This document shows, piece after piece, positions 21,410-33,535 of a DNA stretch of 64,000 nt (positions within the stretch are counted from its first letter, which is position 1; each line of letters opens with the position of its first letter). The stretch is from Armigeres subalbatus (Eukaryota; Arthropoda; Insecta; Diptera; Culicidae). Location of the stretch: positions 29,589,242 through 29,653,241 of the forward strand of contig NC_085141.1 of assembly GCF_024139115.2 (NCBI RefSeq). The letters run 5' to 3'. A model generated the notes under the pieces. It was given only the letters and a program-made list of their open reading frames with translations, was not told the origin of the DNA and ran no database searches. A program made the translations under genes and the position numbers.

Positions 21410-23630
21410 TGATTTGTTTGATTTATTTAACGTATATTCCAAAGAATTTATAATCCAAGAGCGATATTAATTTAGTTAAACCAAAGAATTTGAAATAAAA
21501 ATTTTGAAATTCATTCAAAACCACCCATAACTGTTTTGGACACTGTTCCTATCCTGTGGTTATTTCAGGAAGTTTTGCGAGAATTATGTTTCCTCTGCTG
21601 GTGCATCTGTCTCGGACCATCGAGAATAGCGGAAGACCACCCACGATCAAATTTGTGACAGTTGAAAAACGACTAAACAGATGCAGCTTCGGATCGCAGT
21701 CAGCATTGCTATAGAACATAAGCCCGACTTTACACTTGGAATAAATTATCGTTTTATTTTCTCATCGAACCTTGACAAGAAAACTAGAGCACAATTATCG
21801 CAAATAAACATTTCAACCTGATGTGAAGCCCGAGTAAAAATGTTGATGCCAAAATTTGAGCTTTTTTTTACTGTTCACAACATCGATCCACGAAAATAAA
21901 ACTACTTTTCGAACCATTATTGTGCTAATGGCTTTACAAATTGACTGCGGTTAACAACATTTCAAACATTGCATTGCTTGACAATTTTGTTCGGCACTCT
22001 CGAACAATTGCCTTCCATTTGCAGATATTCATTTCTGCGATTAGCAAACGACATGCATCCATTATCGTATTACAGCTGGAAAAAAATGGCATCATCATCA
22101 TCATCAGCATCAGCGCCCTGACGTTGACTACCAGCATCTAAATACCATTTTACCTACAAACGACCGCAAACCTAGAGCGAGTCGAGTGCGGCGACACTGA
22201 AACCAGAAGCAATTTGCCGTTTTTGAATGCGCGCACGCACAAATTTGCATTTTCAGTTCCATTATCCGGCAATGACGGCTGTTGATCTTCACTTTAGGTT
22301 TAGCGTACGTGTGGAATAAGCATGAGTTTTATTTTATTGCCCATCGTAATGCATTGGCATTACTGACTGACTTACACGGCAAAGTTGTGCCCTCACGCAC
22401 TGTGTGATTGGTGGTGGCCATAAATCAAGCGATGATAATATATTTCTTTTATTCAGTTCTTAATAAACTATTGAATGTAATGATGAAAATCGTGTTAGTG
22501 TTTGATATTGAATTTCTTCACATGTTTAGAAGATTCAAACTACAAATAATTGATTTTTATTAAGAGTTTATTTTGCAATCATTTTCAGTGCCTAGAAGTC
22601 CTCATTATCCAACAATTTGTAATTAATCCTACTTGCAATTAATTAACAATTTTGACCACCTCCTTGTTTGACAATTTTACCATCGTGTCCCCAGGTCATA
22701 GTGCCGCTACGCCACCAATCTACGATGTGGGTGCACTTAAGCCCTTACTTTGTGCGATTGAATCAGCACCCGTTTATGATGGGCTTATGCTCATTTCTAT
22801 GCACCATGTGAGTTGGCAGAGGTTGACATTCGTGCAACCATCGACCGCATTTCATCGTCCCCGTTGCTGTTGCATAGTCTTCTTCGTTATCATCGGGCCC
22901 GTCCGTCTATCAGCACTAACCTAAAAATGAAGAAAATCCCACAATGATGATTGCCACCTCACAGTAGGCGATTGTTAGCAGCTTCTTGTGGCGTCTGCTT
23001 CTTTTTTGTGCAATAGTAGGCCGATAATATACGATATCGGCTGAGTGGAGATGCGACATAAATTTCAAGTTGAACTCGACGGATAATTTACATTGTTGTA
23101 ATCCGATACCTAGACTTGAGGTTCCATTCATTCCACTCTGTGTCGCAAATCGACCGACGTGAGATTTCTTCCGAAATTGGTCTACGGTTTTGGTTTAGCG
23201 TGTGGGTGCCGTCGCAGTTGACTGGGTTGTCGTTTAATTCAATTTAACGACGGCATTTAATGTGTTATTGTTTGCTTTTCGGGTGATGGTGCGCGATAGG
23301 TGAACGGTGATGAAGCATGTTGTCGGAATTAGTTTCACTTTGTTGGGATACGGGCGCAACAATGTAAACATGTAGCAATAATGGTTTGATGACAATCGTG
23401 AGACCTGGTGAGAAGGGCAATTTTGATGGAGTAAATTGTTTCTATTGCATCGGATTTGGGGTAAAAAGCAAGGAATATTGGAAGTATTGTAGTCACGAAA
23501 CATCTTCAATGCGAAGCTTAAAAATACGTTTCCACTGCAGTAAAAGAGTGGACGCATAAGTACTTATGCATTACAAGTCATAACTCCTGTAATTAGGTGA
23601 AAATGAAATCTTGGGTTTATATAATGAATA
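21410..23630. other. unassigned, low repeat content
   Basis: The longest stretch without recognised repeats. Short ORFs (60-107 codons) on both strands have no known motif. Small CAT/ATC triplet runs occur near 22090-22110. Could be intronic or intergenic host DNA. Confidence 0.35.
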
Positions 23631-23641
23631 ATTAGCCTGCA

Positions 23642-24075
23642 GGGACCTTCTTTAGCCATGCGGTAACATACGCGACTACAAAGCAAGACCATGCTGAGGG
23701 TGGCTGGGTTCGATTCCCGGTCCGGTCTAGAAAATTTTCTCGACTTCCCTGGGCATAAAAGTATCATCGTATTAGCCTCATGATATACGAATGCAAAGAT
23801 TGTAACTCGGCTTAGAAATCTCGCAGTTAACAATTCTCGCTTAACTTTTGAAAAGGACCTAAGCAACATTTTTTTCATGAATTAATTTGAATAGCGCAAT
23901 CAACAGAACAACATGAAAGCTTTTGATTGCAGTACTCAAATTAATTACTGAAAAAAATGTCTCTTAGATCCTTTTAAAAAGTTAAGCGAGAATTGTGGAA
24001 GTGCTTAATGACAATAATCTGCGAGGCGGCAATGTCCCAGTGGGAAATTTAATGCTCATAGAAAGAAGGAGAAGA
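23642..24075 (+). mobile_element. tRNA-derived SINE resembling Feilai
   Basis: Has an A-box-like TAGCCATGCGGTAACA, a clear RNA polymerase III B box GGTTCGATTCCC (near 23707), the conserved body 'ctcgacttccctgggcataa', and an 'aagaaggagaagaa' tail. It is flanked by an 11-bp target duplication ATTAGCCTGCA (23631-23641 and 24076-24086). A family A MITE sits inside it (23831-23995). The Feilai assignment is from recollection of the family's body and tail, not a search. Confidence 0.8.
23831..23995. mobile_element. palindromic MITE, family A, copy 2
   Basis: Inverted ends CAATTCTCGCTTAACTTTT and AAAAGTTAAGCGAGAATTG. It splits the SINE between 'ctcgcagttaa' and 'tggaagtgctta'. Near-identical to 16476-16630. 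No ORF. Confidence 0.85.
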
Positions 24076-24099
24076 ATTAGCCTGCAAATTAAATTCTTG

Positions 24100-24858
24100 C
24101 ATTCATTCGAATTTCCAAAGGAATTTCATTCGTATTTCCAAACGAAATTCTTTCGAATTTCCAAACGAGATTCATTTGAATTTCCAAACGAAATTCATTC
24201 AAATTTGCAAACGAAATTCATTCGAATTTCCAAACGAAATTCATTCGAATTTCCAAACGAAATTCATTCGAATTTCCAAACGAAATTCATTCGAATTTCC
24301 AAACGAAATTCATTCGAATTTCCAAACGAAATTCATTCGAATTTCCAAACGAAATTCATTCGAATTTCCAAACGAAATTCATTCAAATTTCCAAACGAAA
24401 TTCATTCGACTTTCCAAAGGTAATTCATTCGAATTTCCAAAGGAAATTCATTCGAATTTTCAAAGGAAATTCATTCGAATTTCCAAACGAAATTCATTCG
24501 AATTTCCAAAGGAAATTCATTCGAATTTCCAAAGGAAATTCATTCGAATTTCCAAAGGAAATTCATTCTAATTTTCAAAGGAAATTCATTCGAATTTCCA
24601 AAGGAAATTCATTTGAATTTCCAAAGAAAATTCATTTTAATTTCGAAAAGAAATTCATTCAAATTTCCAAAGGAAATTCATTCGAATTTCCAAAGGAAAT
24701 TCATTAAAATTTCCAAAGGAAATTCATTCTAATTTCCAGAGGAAATTCATTCAAATTTCCAAAGGAAGTTCATTCTAATTTCCAAAGGAAACTCATTCGA
24801 ATTTCCAAAGGAAATTCATTCAAATTTCCAGTGGTAATTCATACCAATTTCCAGTGGA
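24100..24858 (+). repeat. array 1, first plus-oriented block
   Basis: Units read GAATTTCC, AAA, (C/G)GAAATTC, ATTC on the plus strand. The block ends in a short palindrome (aattcattcgaaaaatcgaatgaatt) where orientation flips. Confidence 0.85.
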
Positions 24859-24861
24859 AAT

Positions 24862-27800
24862 TCATTCGAAAAATCGAATGAATTTCCTCGAGAATTTCGA
24901 ATGAATTTCCTCGGGAAATTCGAATGAATTTCCTCGGGAAATTCGAATGAATTTCCTCGGGAAATTCGAATGAATTTCCTCGGAAAATTCGAATGAATTT
25001 CCTCGAAATTGAATGAATTTCCTCGAAATTCAAATGAATTTCCTCAGGAAATTCGAATGAATTTCCTCGGGAAATTCGAATGAATTTTCTCGAAATTGAA
25101 TGAATTTCCTCGAAATTCGAATGAATTTCCTCGAAATTCGAATGAATTTCCTCGAAATTCGAATGAATTTCCTCGAAATTGAATGAATTTCCTCGAAATT
25201 CGAATGAATTTCCTCGGGAAATACGAATGAGTTTCCTCGGGAAATTCGAATGAATTTCCTCAGGAAATTCGAATGAATTTGAACGAATAAATTTTCTCGG
25301 GAAATTTGAATGAATTTCCTCGGGAAATTCGAATAAATTTCCTCGGGAAATTCGAATGAATTTCCTCGGCAAATTGGAATGAATTTCCTCGAAATTCGAA
25401 TGAATTTCCTCGAAATTGAATGAATTTCCTCGAAATTGAATGAATTTCCTCGGGAAATTCGAATGAATTTCCTCGAAATTCGAATGAATTTCCTCGAAAT
25501 TCGAATGAATTTCCTCGAAATTCGAATGAATTTCCTCGGGAAATTGAATGAATTTCCTCGAAATTGAATGAATTTCCTCGAAATTCGAATGAATTTCCTC
25601 AGGAAATTGAATGAATTTCCTCGAAATTCGAATGAATTTCCCCGGGAAATTTGAATGAATGTCCTCGGGAAATTCGAATGAATTTCCTCAGGAAATTTGA
25701 ATGAATTTTGATCGAATGAATTTCCTCGGGAAATTCGAATGAATTTCCTCGGGAAATTCGAATGAATTTCCTCGGGAAATTCGAATGAATTTCCTCGGGA
25801 GATTCGAATGAATTTCCTCGGGAAATTCGAATGAATTTCCTCGGGAAATTCGAATGAATTTCCTCGGGAAATTCGAATGAATTTCCTCGGGAAATTCGAA
25901 TGAATTTCCTCGAGAAATTCGAATGAATTTCCTCGAGAAATTCGAATGAATTTCCTCGGGAAATTTGAATAAATTTCCTCGGGAAATTCGAATGAATTTC
26001 CTCGGGAAATTCGAATGAATTTCCTCGGGAAATTCGAATGAATTTCCTCGGGAAATTCGAATGAATTTCCTCGGGAAATTCGAATGAATTTCCTCGGGAG
26101 ATTCGAATGAATTTCCTCGGGAAATTCGAATGAATTTCCTCGGAAATTGGAATGAATTTCCTCGGGAAATTCAAATGAATTTCCTCGGGAAATTTGAATG
26201 AATTTCCTTGGCAAATATGAATAAATTTCCTCTGGAAATTCGAATGAATTTCCTCTGGAAATTCGAATGAATTTCCTCTGGAAATTGGAATGAATTTCCT
26301 CTGGAAATTGGAATGAATTTCCTCTGGAATTTCGAATGAATTTCCTCTGGAATTTCGAATGAATTTCCTCTGGAAATTCGAATGAATTTCCTGTGGAAAT
26401 TCGAAAGAATCTCCTCTGAAAATTCGAATGAATTTCCTCTGGCAATTCGAATGAATTTCCTCTGGAAATTCGATTGATTTTCCTCTGGAAATTCGAATGA
26501 ATTTCCTCTAGAAATTCGAATGATTTTCCTCTGGAAATTTGAATGAATTTCCTCTGGAAATACGAATGAATGTCCTCTGAAAAATCGAATGAATTTCCTC
26601 TGGCAATTCGAATGAATTTCCTCTGGCAATTCGAATGAATTTCCTCTGGCAATTCGAATGAATTTCCTCTGGCAATTCGAATGAATTTCCTCTGGCAATT
26701 CGAATGAATTTCCTCTGGCAATTCGAATGAATTTCCTCTGGCAAATTGAATGAATTTCCTTTGGCAATTCGAATGAATTTCCTCTGGCAAATCGAATGAA
26801 TTTCCTCTGGCAAATCGAATGAATTTCCTCTGGCAAATCGAATGAATTTCCTCTGGCAAATCGAATGAATTTCCTCTAGCAAATCGAATGAATTTCCTCT
26901 AGCAAATCGAATGAATTTCCTCTGGCAAATCGAATGAATTTCCTCTGGCAAATCGAATGAATTTCCTCTGCCAAATCGAATGAATTTCCTCTGGCAAATC
27001 GAATGAATTTCCTATGGCAAATCGAATGAATTTCCTCTGGCAAATCGAATGAATTTCCTCTGGCAAATCGAATGAATTTTCTCTGGCAAATCGAATGAAT
27101 TTCCTCTGGCAAATCGAATGAATTACCTCTGGAAATTCGAATGAATTACCTCTGGAAATTCGAATGAATTTCCTCGGGAAATTCGAATGAATTTCCTCGG
27201 GAAATTCGAATGAATTTCTTCGGGAAATTCGAAAGAATTTCCCCGGGAAATTCGAATGAATTTCCTCTGGAAATACGAATGAATTTCCTCTGGAAATTCG
27301 AATGAATTTCCTCTCGAAATTCGAATGAGTTTCCTTTGAAAATTCGAATGAATTTCCTTTCGAAATTCGAATGAATTTCCTTTGGAAATTCAAATGAATT
27401 TCCTCTGGAAATTCGAATGAATTTCCTCTGGAAATTCGAATGAATTTCCTCTGGAAATTCGAAAGAATTTCCTCTGGAAATTCGAATGAATTTCCTCTGG
27501 AAATTCGAATGAAATTCTGGAAATTCGAATGAATTTGTTCTGGAAATTCGAATGAATTTGTTCTGGAAATTCGAATGAATTTCCTCTGGAAATTCGAGTG
27601 AATTTCCTCTGGAAATTCGAATGAATTTCCTCTGGAAATTCGAATGAATTTCCTCTGGAAATTCGAATGAATTTCCTCTGGAAATTCGAATGAATTTCCT
27701 CTGGAAATTGGAATGAATTTCCTCTGGAAATTGGAATGAATTTCCTCTTGCAATTCGAATGAATTTCCTCTAGCAAATCGAATGAATTTCCTCTGGCAAA

Positions 27801-29634
27801 TCGAATGAATTTCCTCTAGCAAATCGAATGAATTTCCTCTGGCAAATCGAATGAATTTCCTCTGGCAAATCGAATGAATTTCCTCTGGCAAATCGAATGA
27901 ATTTTCTCTGGCAAATCGAATGAATTTCCTCTGGCAAATCGAATGATTTACCTCTGGAAATTCGAATGAATTTCCTCAGGAAATTGAATGAATTTCCTCA
28001 GGAAATTCGAATGAATTTCCTCGAAATTGAATGAATTTCCTCAAGGAAATTGAATGAATTTCCTCGAAATTCGAATGAATTTCCTCGAAATTGAATGAAT
28101 TTCCTCAGGAAATTGAATGAATTTCCTCGGGAAATTCGAAAGAATTTCTCCGGGAAATTCGAATGAATTTCCTCTGGAAATCTGAATGAATTTCCCAGGA
28201 AATTCGAATGAATTTCCCGAGATATTCGAATGAATTTCCTCTGGAAATCTAAATGAATTTGCTCTGGAAATTGAATTATATTCCTCTGGAAATTGAATGA
28301 ATTTCCTCTGAAATTGAATGAATTTCCTCTGGAAATTCGAATGAATTTCCTCTCGAAATTCGTATGAATTTTCTTTGAAAATTCGAATGAATTTCCTTTG
28401 AAAATTCGAATGAATTTCCTTTGAAAATTCGAATGAATTTCCTTTCGAAATTCGAATGAATTTCCTTTCGAAATTCAAATGAATTTCCTCTGGAAATTGG
28501 AATGAATTTCCTCTGGAAATTGAATGAATTTCCTCTGAAATTCGAATGAATTTCCTCTGGAAATTGAATGAATTTCCTCTGAAATTCGAATGAATTTCCT
28601 CTGAAATTGAATGAATTTCCTCTGGAATTGAATGAATTTCCTCTGGAAATTGAATGAATTTCCTCTGAAATTGAATGAATTTCCTCTGGAAATTCGAATG
28701 TTTTTCTGCTGGAAATTGAATGAATTTCCTCTGAAATTCGAAAGAATTTCCTCTGAAATTCGAATGAATTTCCTCTGGAAATTGAATGAAATTCTGGAAA
28801 TTCGAATGAATTTGTTCTGGAAATTCGAATGAATTTGTTCTGGAAATTGAATGAATTTCCTCTGGAATTGAGTGAATTTCCTCTGGAAATTGAGTGAATT
28901 TCCTCTGGAAATTGAATGAATTTCCTCTGGAAATTGAGTGAATTTCCTCTGAAATTCGAATGAATTTCCTCTGAAATTGAATGAATTTCCTCTGGAAATT
29001 CGAATGAATTTCCTCTGGAAATTCGAATGAATTTCCTCTGGAAATTCGAATAAATTTCCTCTGGAAATTGGAATGAATTTCCTCTGGAAATTGGAATGAA
29101 TTTCCTCTGGCAATTCGAATGAATTTCCTCTAGCAAATCGAATGAATTTCCTCTGGCAAATCGAATGAATTTCCTCTAGCAAATCGAATGAATTTCCTCT
29201 GGCAAATCGAATGAATTTCCTCTGGCAAATCGAATGAATTTCCTCTGGCAAATCGAATGAATTTCCTCTGGCAAATCGAATGAATTTCCTCTGGCAAATC
29301 GAATGAATTTCCTCTGGCAAATCGAATGAATTTCCTCTGGCAAATCGAATGAATTTCCTCTGGCAAATCGAATGAATTTCCTCTGGCAAATCGAATGAAT
29401 TTCCTCTGGCAAATCGAATGAATTTCCTCTAGCAAATCGAATGAATTTCCTCTGGCAAATCGAATGAATTTCCTCTGGCAAATCGAATGAATTTCCTCTG
29501 GCAAATCGAATGAATTTCCTCTGGCAAATCGAATGAATTTCCTCTGGCAAATCGAATAAATTTCCTCTGGCAAATCGAATGAATTTTTTCTGGCAAATCG
29601 AATGAATTTTCTCTGGCAAATCGAATGAATTTCC
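24862..29634 (-). repeat. array 1, inverted central block
   Basis: Units read GAATTTCC, TCN, GGAAATTC, GAAT on the plus strand, the reverse complement of the flanking blocks. Ends at a second flip near 29636 (gaatgaatttccaatggaag followed by ttcattc). Contains a ~1.3-kb higher-order duplication (27.5-28.0 versus 28.8-29.2 kb, marked by 'gaaattctgg' and 'ggcaattcgaa'). Confidence 0.85.
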
Positions 29635-29639
29635 AATGG

Positions 29640-31270
29640 AAGTTCATTCGAATTTTCAAAGGTAATTCATTCGTATTTCCAAAGGATTCGGATTTCCAAA
29701 AAAAATTCATTCGGATTTCCAAAGGAAATTCATTCGATTTTCCAATAGAAATTCATTCGATTTTCCAAAGGAAATTCATTCGAATTTTCAAAGGAAATTC
29801 TTTCGAATTTCCAAAGGATTTCATTTTTTCAAAGGAAATTCATCCGACATTCACAAGGAAAAATAATCCGAACTTTCAAATGTAATTAATTCGAATTGCG
29901 AAAAAAATTCATCCGAATTCCCATAGGAAATTCATTCGAATTTTATATAAAAAATCATTCGATTTTCCAAGGTAATTTTACCCGTGTTTTCAAGGTATGT
30001 TCATCCAAATTTTTAAGAGAAATTCAACTGAATTTCCAAGCAAAAATCATGTGAACTTGCAAGAGAATATCACAATATCCAAGCGGAATTCATCCGAATT
30101 TCCTAAATAAAATAATCCTTTTTTTCTGAGAAATTCTTTTGAATTTTTGCTTGATTCCATCTCTATTCAAAGGAAATTCATTCGAATTTCCAAAAGAAAT
30201 TCATTCGAATTTCCAAAGGAAATTCATTCGAGTTTCCAAAGGAAATTCATTCGAATTTCCAAAGGAAATTCATTCGAATTTCCAAAAAAAATCATTCGAA
30301 TTTCCAAAGGAAATTCATTAGAATTTCCAAAGGAAATTCATTCGAATTTCCAAAGGAAGTTCATTCGAATTTCCAAAGGAAGTTCATTCGAATTTCCAAA
30401 GGAAATTCATTCGAATTTCCAAAGGAAGTTCATTCGAATTTCCAGAGGAAATTCATTCGAATTTCCAGAGGAAATTCATTCGAATTTCCAGAGGAAATTC
30501 ATTCGAATTTCCAGAGGAAATTCATTCGAATTTCCAGAGGAAATTCATTCGAATTTCCAGAGGAAATTCATTCGAATTCAGAGGAAATTCATTCGAATTT
30601 CCAGAGGAAATTCATTTGAATTTCCAGAGGAAATTCATTCAATTCCAGAGGAAATTCATTCCAATTCCAGAGGAAATTCATTCAATTTCCAGAGGAAATT
30701 CATTCGAATTTCCAGAGGAAATTCACTGAATTCCAGAGGAAATTCATTCGAATTTCCAGAGGAAATTCATTCAATTTCCAGAGGAAATTCATTCGATTTC
30801 CAGAGGAAATTCATTCGAATTCCAGAGGAAATTCTTTCAATTTCCAGAGGAAATTCTTTCGAATTCCAGAGGAAATTCATTCGAATTTCAGAGGAAATTC
30901 ATTGAATTTCCAGAGGAAATTCATTCAATTTCCAGAGGAAATTCATTCGAATTTCAGAGGAAATTCATTCAATTTCCAGAGGAAATTCATTCGAATTTCC
31001 AGAGGAAATTCATTCAATTTCCAGAGGAAATTCATTCGAATTTCAGAGGAAATTCATTCAATTTCCAGAGGAAATTCATTCGAATTTCCAGAGGAAATTC
31101 ATTCGAATTTCCAGAGGAAATTCATTCGAATTTCCAGAGGAAATTCATTCGAATTTCCAGAGGAAATTCATTCGAATTTCCAGAGGAAATTCATTCGAAT
31201 TTCCAGAGGAAATTCATTCGAATTTCCAGAGGAAATTCATTCGAATTTCCAAAGGAAATTCATTCGAAGG
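29640..31270 (+). repeat. array 1, second plus-oriented block
   Basis: Returns to the ATTC linker. Includes the diverged spacer 29838-30165, then an almost uniform run with loop AGA (30.43-31.25 kb). Confidence 0.85.
29820..30170. repeat. array 1 flank duplicate, copy 1
   Basis: Diverged repeat-like sequence containing 'aagagaaattcaactgaat', 'gaacttgcaagagaa' and 'cacaatatccaagcggaatt', repeated in the same order at 31280-31610. Confidence 0.8.
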
Positions 31271-31279
31271 ATACTCATT

Positions 31280-31610
31280 CAAATTTACAAAGGAAATTCA
31301 TCCAACATTCACAAGAATTTTCAAAAGTAATTGATTCGAATTGCGAAAGAAATTCATCCGAATTCCCATAGGAAATTCAATCGAATTTCATATAAAAAAT
31401 TATTCGATTTTCCAAGGTAAATTTACTCGTGTTTTCATCCGTGTTCATCCAAATTTTTAAGAGAAATTCAACTGAATTTCCAAGCAAAAATCATTTGAAC
31501 TTGCAAGAGAAGTTTATCACAATATCCAAGCGGAATTCATCTGAATTTCCCAAAAAAAATCATCCTTTTTCCATGAGAAATTCTTTTGAATTTTTGCCTG
31601 ATTCCAATTT
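31280..31610. repeat. array 1 flank duplicate, copy 2
   Basis: Direct copy of 29820-30170 in the same orientation, with scattered substitutions and small indels. The uniform block 30.17-31.27 kb lies between the copies. Confidence 0.8.
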
Positions 31611-31986
31611 TATTTTTATGAAAGTTTATTCAAAGTCAAACAATATGTTTGAAATCGTTTCTCCAAGACTATACGTTCTCTTTCACTATAGTTGTTAAGG
31701 TTCCATAAACGAGGGTAAGAATGTCACTTTCGCCCATTTACGAACGTAAACAAAAAACCGAAAGTGCTCCCAACTGCACTCCTTCTACGAACTTAGTTTG
31801 AACTGACCGGCCCATCATTTTAATTACCAATCTGCGCCCTGAATCTCTAATCGACTTTCTACGTTAGCATGTGCAGTCACCCAGCGGAGCATTAGTTTCT
31901 AATCCGCTCCGACGACAACCAAATGCGGTATCCCCGACATATTGCTCCATTGTTCGCAGCCGTCCCGTAATTAGTATGACACTCAC
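31611..31986. other. unassigned sequence beside array 1
   Basis: Non-repetitive, moderately GC-rich. If the candidate exon at 31987-32063 is real, this would be its downstream intron. Confidence 0.3.
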
Positions 31987-32063
31987 GGTCATTCCATAAT
32001 CCGTAAAAGCTATGTAGATCGTGCCCTTCTTCGTGGCTCTGAACTCCTCGCAACGAGCAATGC
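31987..32063 (-). CDS. candidate exon of an unknown host gene
   Basis: On the minus strand a pyrimidine-containing stretch and GGAAG precede 32063, and a consensus donor GTGAGT follows 31987. The 77-bp interval reads ARCEEFRATKKG then TIYIAFTDYGMT in one frame, ending in phase 0, a composition that looks coding. I do not recognise the family. The acceptor is only moderate. It may belong to the same gene as 15552-15706, in which case array 1 would be intronic. Confidence 0.28.
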
Positions 32064-32069
32064 CTTCCA

Positions 32070-33535
32070 CGGGAAGACAGCGAATAAATCAAAAGTTTAT
32101 TGACTTTTTCCTTTAAATATCGTTTATAAAGAGCTTGTCAATGCTTGAAAAAAATTGTCGATAGCAAACTTAGATAAAGGAAATCATTTTTGTCGACTTC
32201 ATGTTTCGCAACTCGATTTTAAAATTTGAAAAACGACATTGCTCTTTTCCTATTCCACAGTTTGATGATCTCAAGATAAGCCCCAAATAACGATCGATCA
32301 GTCATTGTACGCAAATCACAGTATTTGGCACATTAAATTGGAAAACAGCAACGTTTAGTATTACGAATTACCACAGTTTTGGTCACCTAATGACAAATTG
32401 GAGAAATTTTTCGATAAATCACTTAGGCGAGAGCGTATAGGCACAACTTCCACTTCATTATTGGTTAGATCGGCCCATACTGGGCTTCTTTTTAGCCAAT
32501 CGTATACAAAGAAGTATAGAGCTGATTCGAGGGACCTGGGTTCGATTTAAATATAAAGATGAATGATATGATTACTAGAAATTCTGAAATAACGATTTTT
32601 TATTAATCTTGTAGGTGGGCAATGACCCAGTGCAGGCGTAGAAGAAAAGCATAAACCAAAAAGAAGCCTTCATTGTTTCTTTTTGATTGGAAAGCTGGGA
32701 GTGTTGGCCACCAAAAGAAACGAGGCGTTTAAAACATGCGTCGCAATTGATTAATTGGCTAGGTCTCACTAACAGAACAAGATGATGAATGTTCCGTCGG
32801 TGGCCGTTGATTAATTTATGCATTTCTGAGTGGGCCGCACGGAAGCTAGCAGGGCTAATTGATTCCAATTTAGCCATAGTGTTGTAAGATGCATTGAGCT
32901 GTGGGTGTGTTGTTTTAAAACGTAGAGGAGAATATGCAAATCAAATAAGATTACAAGCAAGATTTTACCACAAGCTTGACGTAGATCTGTGTTGGTGTTA
33001 TCAGCTTTTTTGTGCAATATTTTTACTTGAAAGCGCTTACTAACATATTAACTTTTGGATTCCCTTTAAAATAGATATAATGATCCCCTTGAATATTTTC
33101 TCGTATTCCTATGCTACGTCATCTTAGTTAAAACCAGTTTGATTCTAGTTTGATCCAATTCACCTGCCCTAGCAAAACAACATTCGTGACATTTCCCCAA
33201 TCGTGCAAATTTTCCGACAAACCCTACCCTCGGGGCTTCTGATCTATATTTTTTTTCATAATGTCAAGCTCACAACCGTGAACGAGTGCCGGAGTGGAAC
33301 CGCAAGGAAAAACTCCAACATGACGAATGGGTCGATTCCACTTACCGACTGCCGTAGTCACCCCCGTTTTTTGTCCAATTCTCAATCTAACTTGAATAAA
33401 CTGCTGCTTGTCAGAAACGGCCGTAAAAAGTCAGTGCAACACTGGCGGAGTTAAGCTGAGGCACGAGGGGGCACGTGACTCACCAAATCGAATATTTCTT
33501 TGAAATTTAATTATTTGCGCCAAAATTGTCCTAAG
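32070..33535. other. unassigned; possible SINE remnant
   Basis: Positions 32440-32660 resemble a decayed tRNA-related SINE: a weak B box 'gggttcgattta' near 32529 and a tail phrase 'gggcaatgacccagtgcagg'. A donor-like ACTTAC (minus GTAAGT) occurs at 33340. Otherwise no recognisable content. Confidence 0.3.

Larger units (their letters stand above)
24100..31270. repeat. giant 23-bp palindromic satellite array 1
   Basis: Roughly 300 units of 23 bp. Each unit is a 19-bp palindrome, GAATTTCC-NNN-GGAAATTC, joined by a 4-bp linker. Units are fairly uniform but fall into local subtypes (loops AAA, TCG, TCT; GGCAAATC variants at 26.6-27.1, 27.8-27.9 and 29.1-29.6 kb). Shorter units lacking one or more bases are frequent. 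The linker is ATTC in the outer blocks and GAAT in the middle block, marking two orientation changes. Minus-strand ORFs up to 609 residues exist because the unit has no stop in those frames; they are not called as genes. A 330-bp non-homogenised gap lies at 29838-30165. Confidence 0.95.

Noticed and set aside
23642..23760. Functional tRNA gene at the B box near 23707
   Set aside because: No complete cloverleaf or anticodon arm could be formed by eye, and the sequence continues into a SINE body with target duplications.
24839..29636. Minus-strand ORFs of 100-609 residues in array 1 as repetitive protein genes
   Set aside because: The unit lacks stops in all minus frames, so ORFs are expected without selection. 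Overlapping ORFs in three frames have equal claim, with no promoter, start context or unique sequence.
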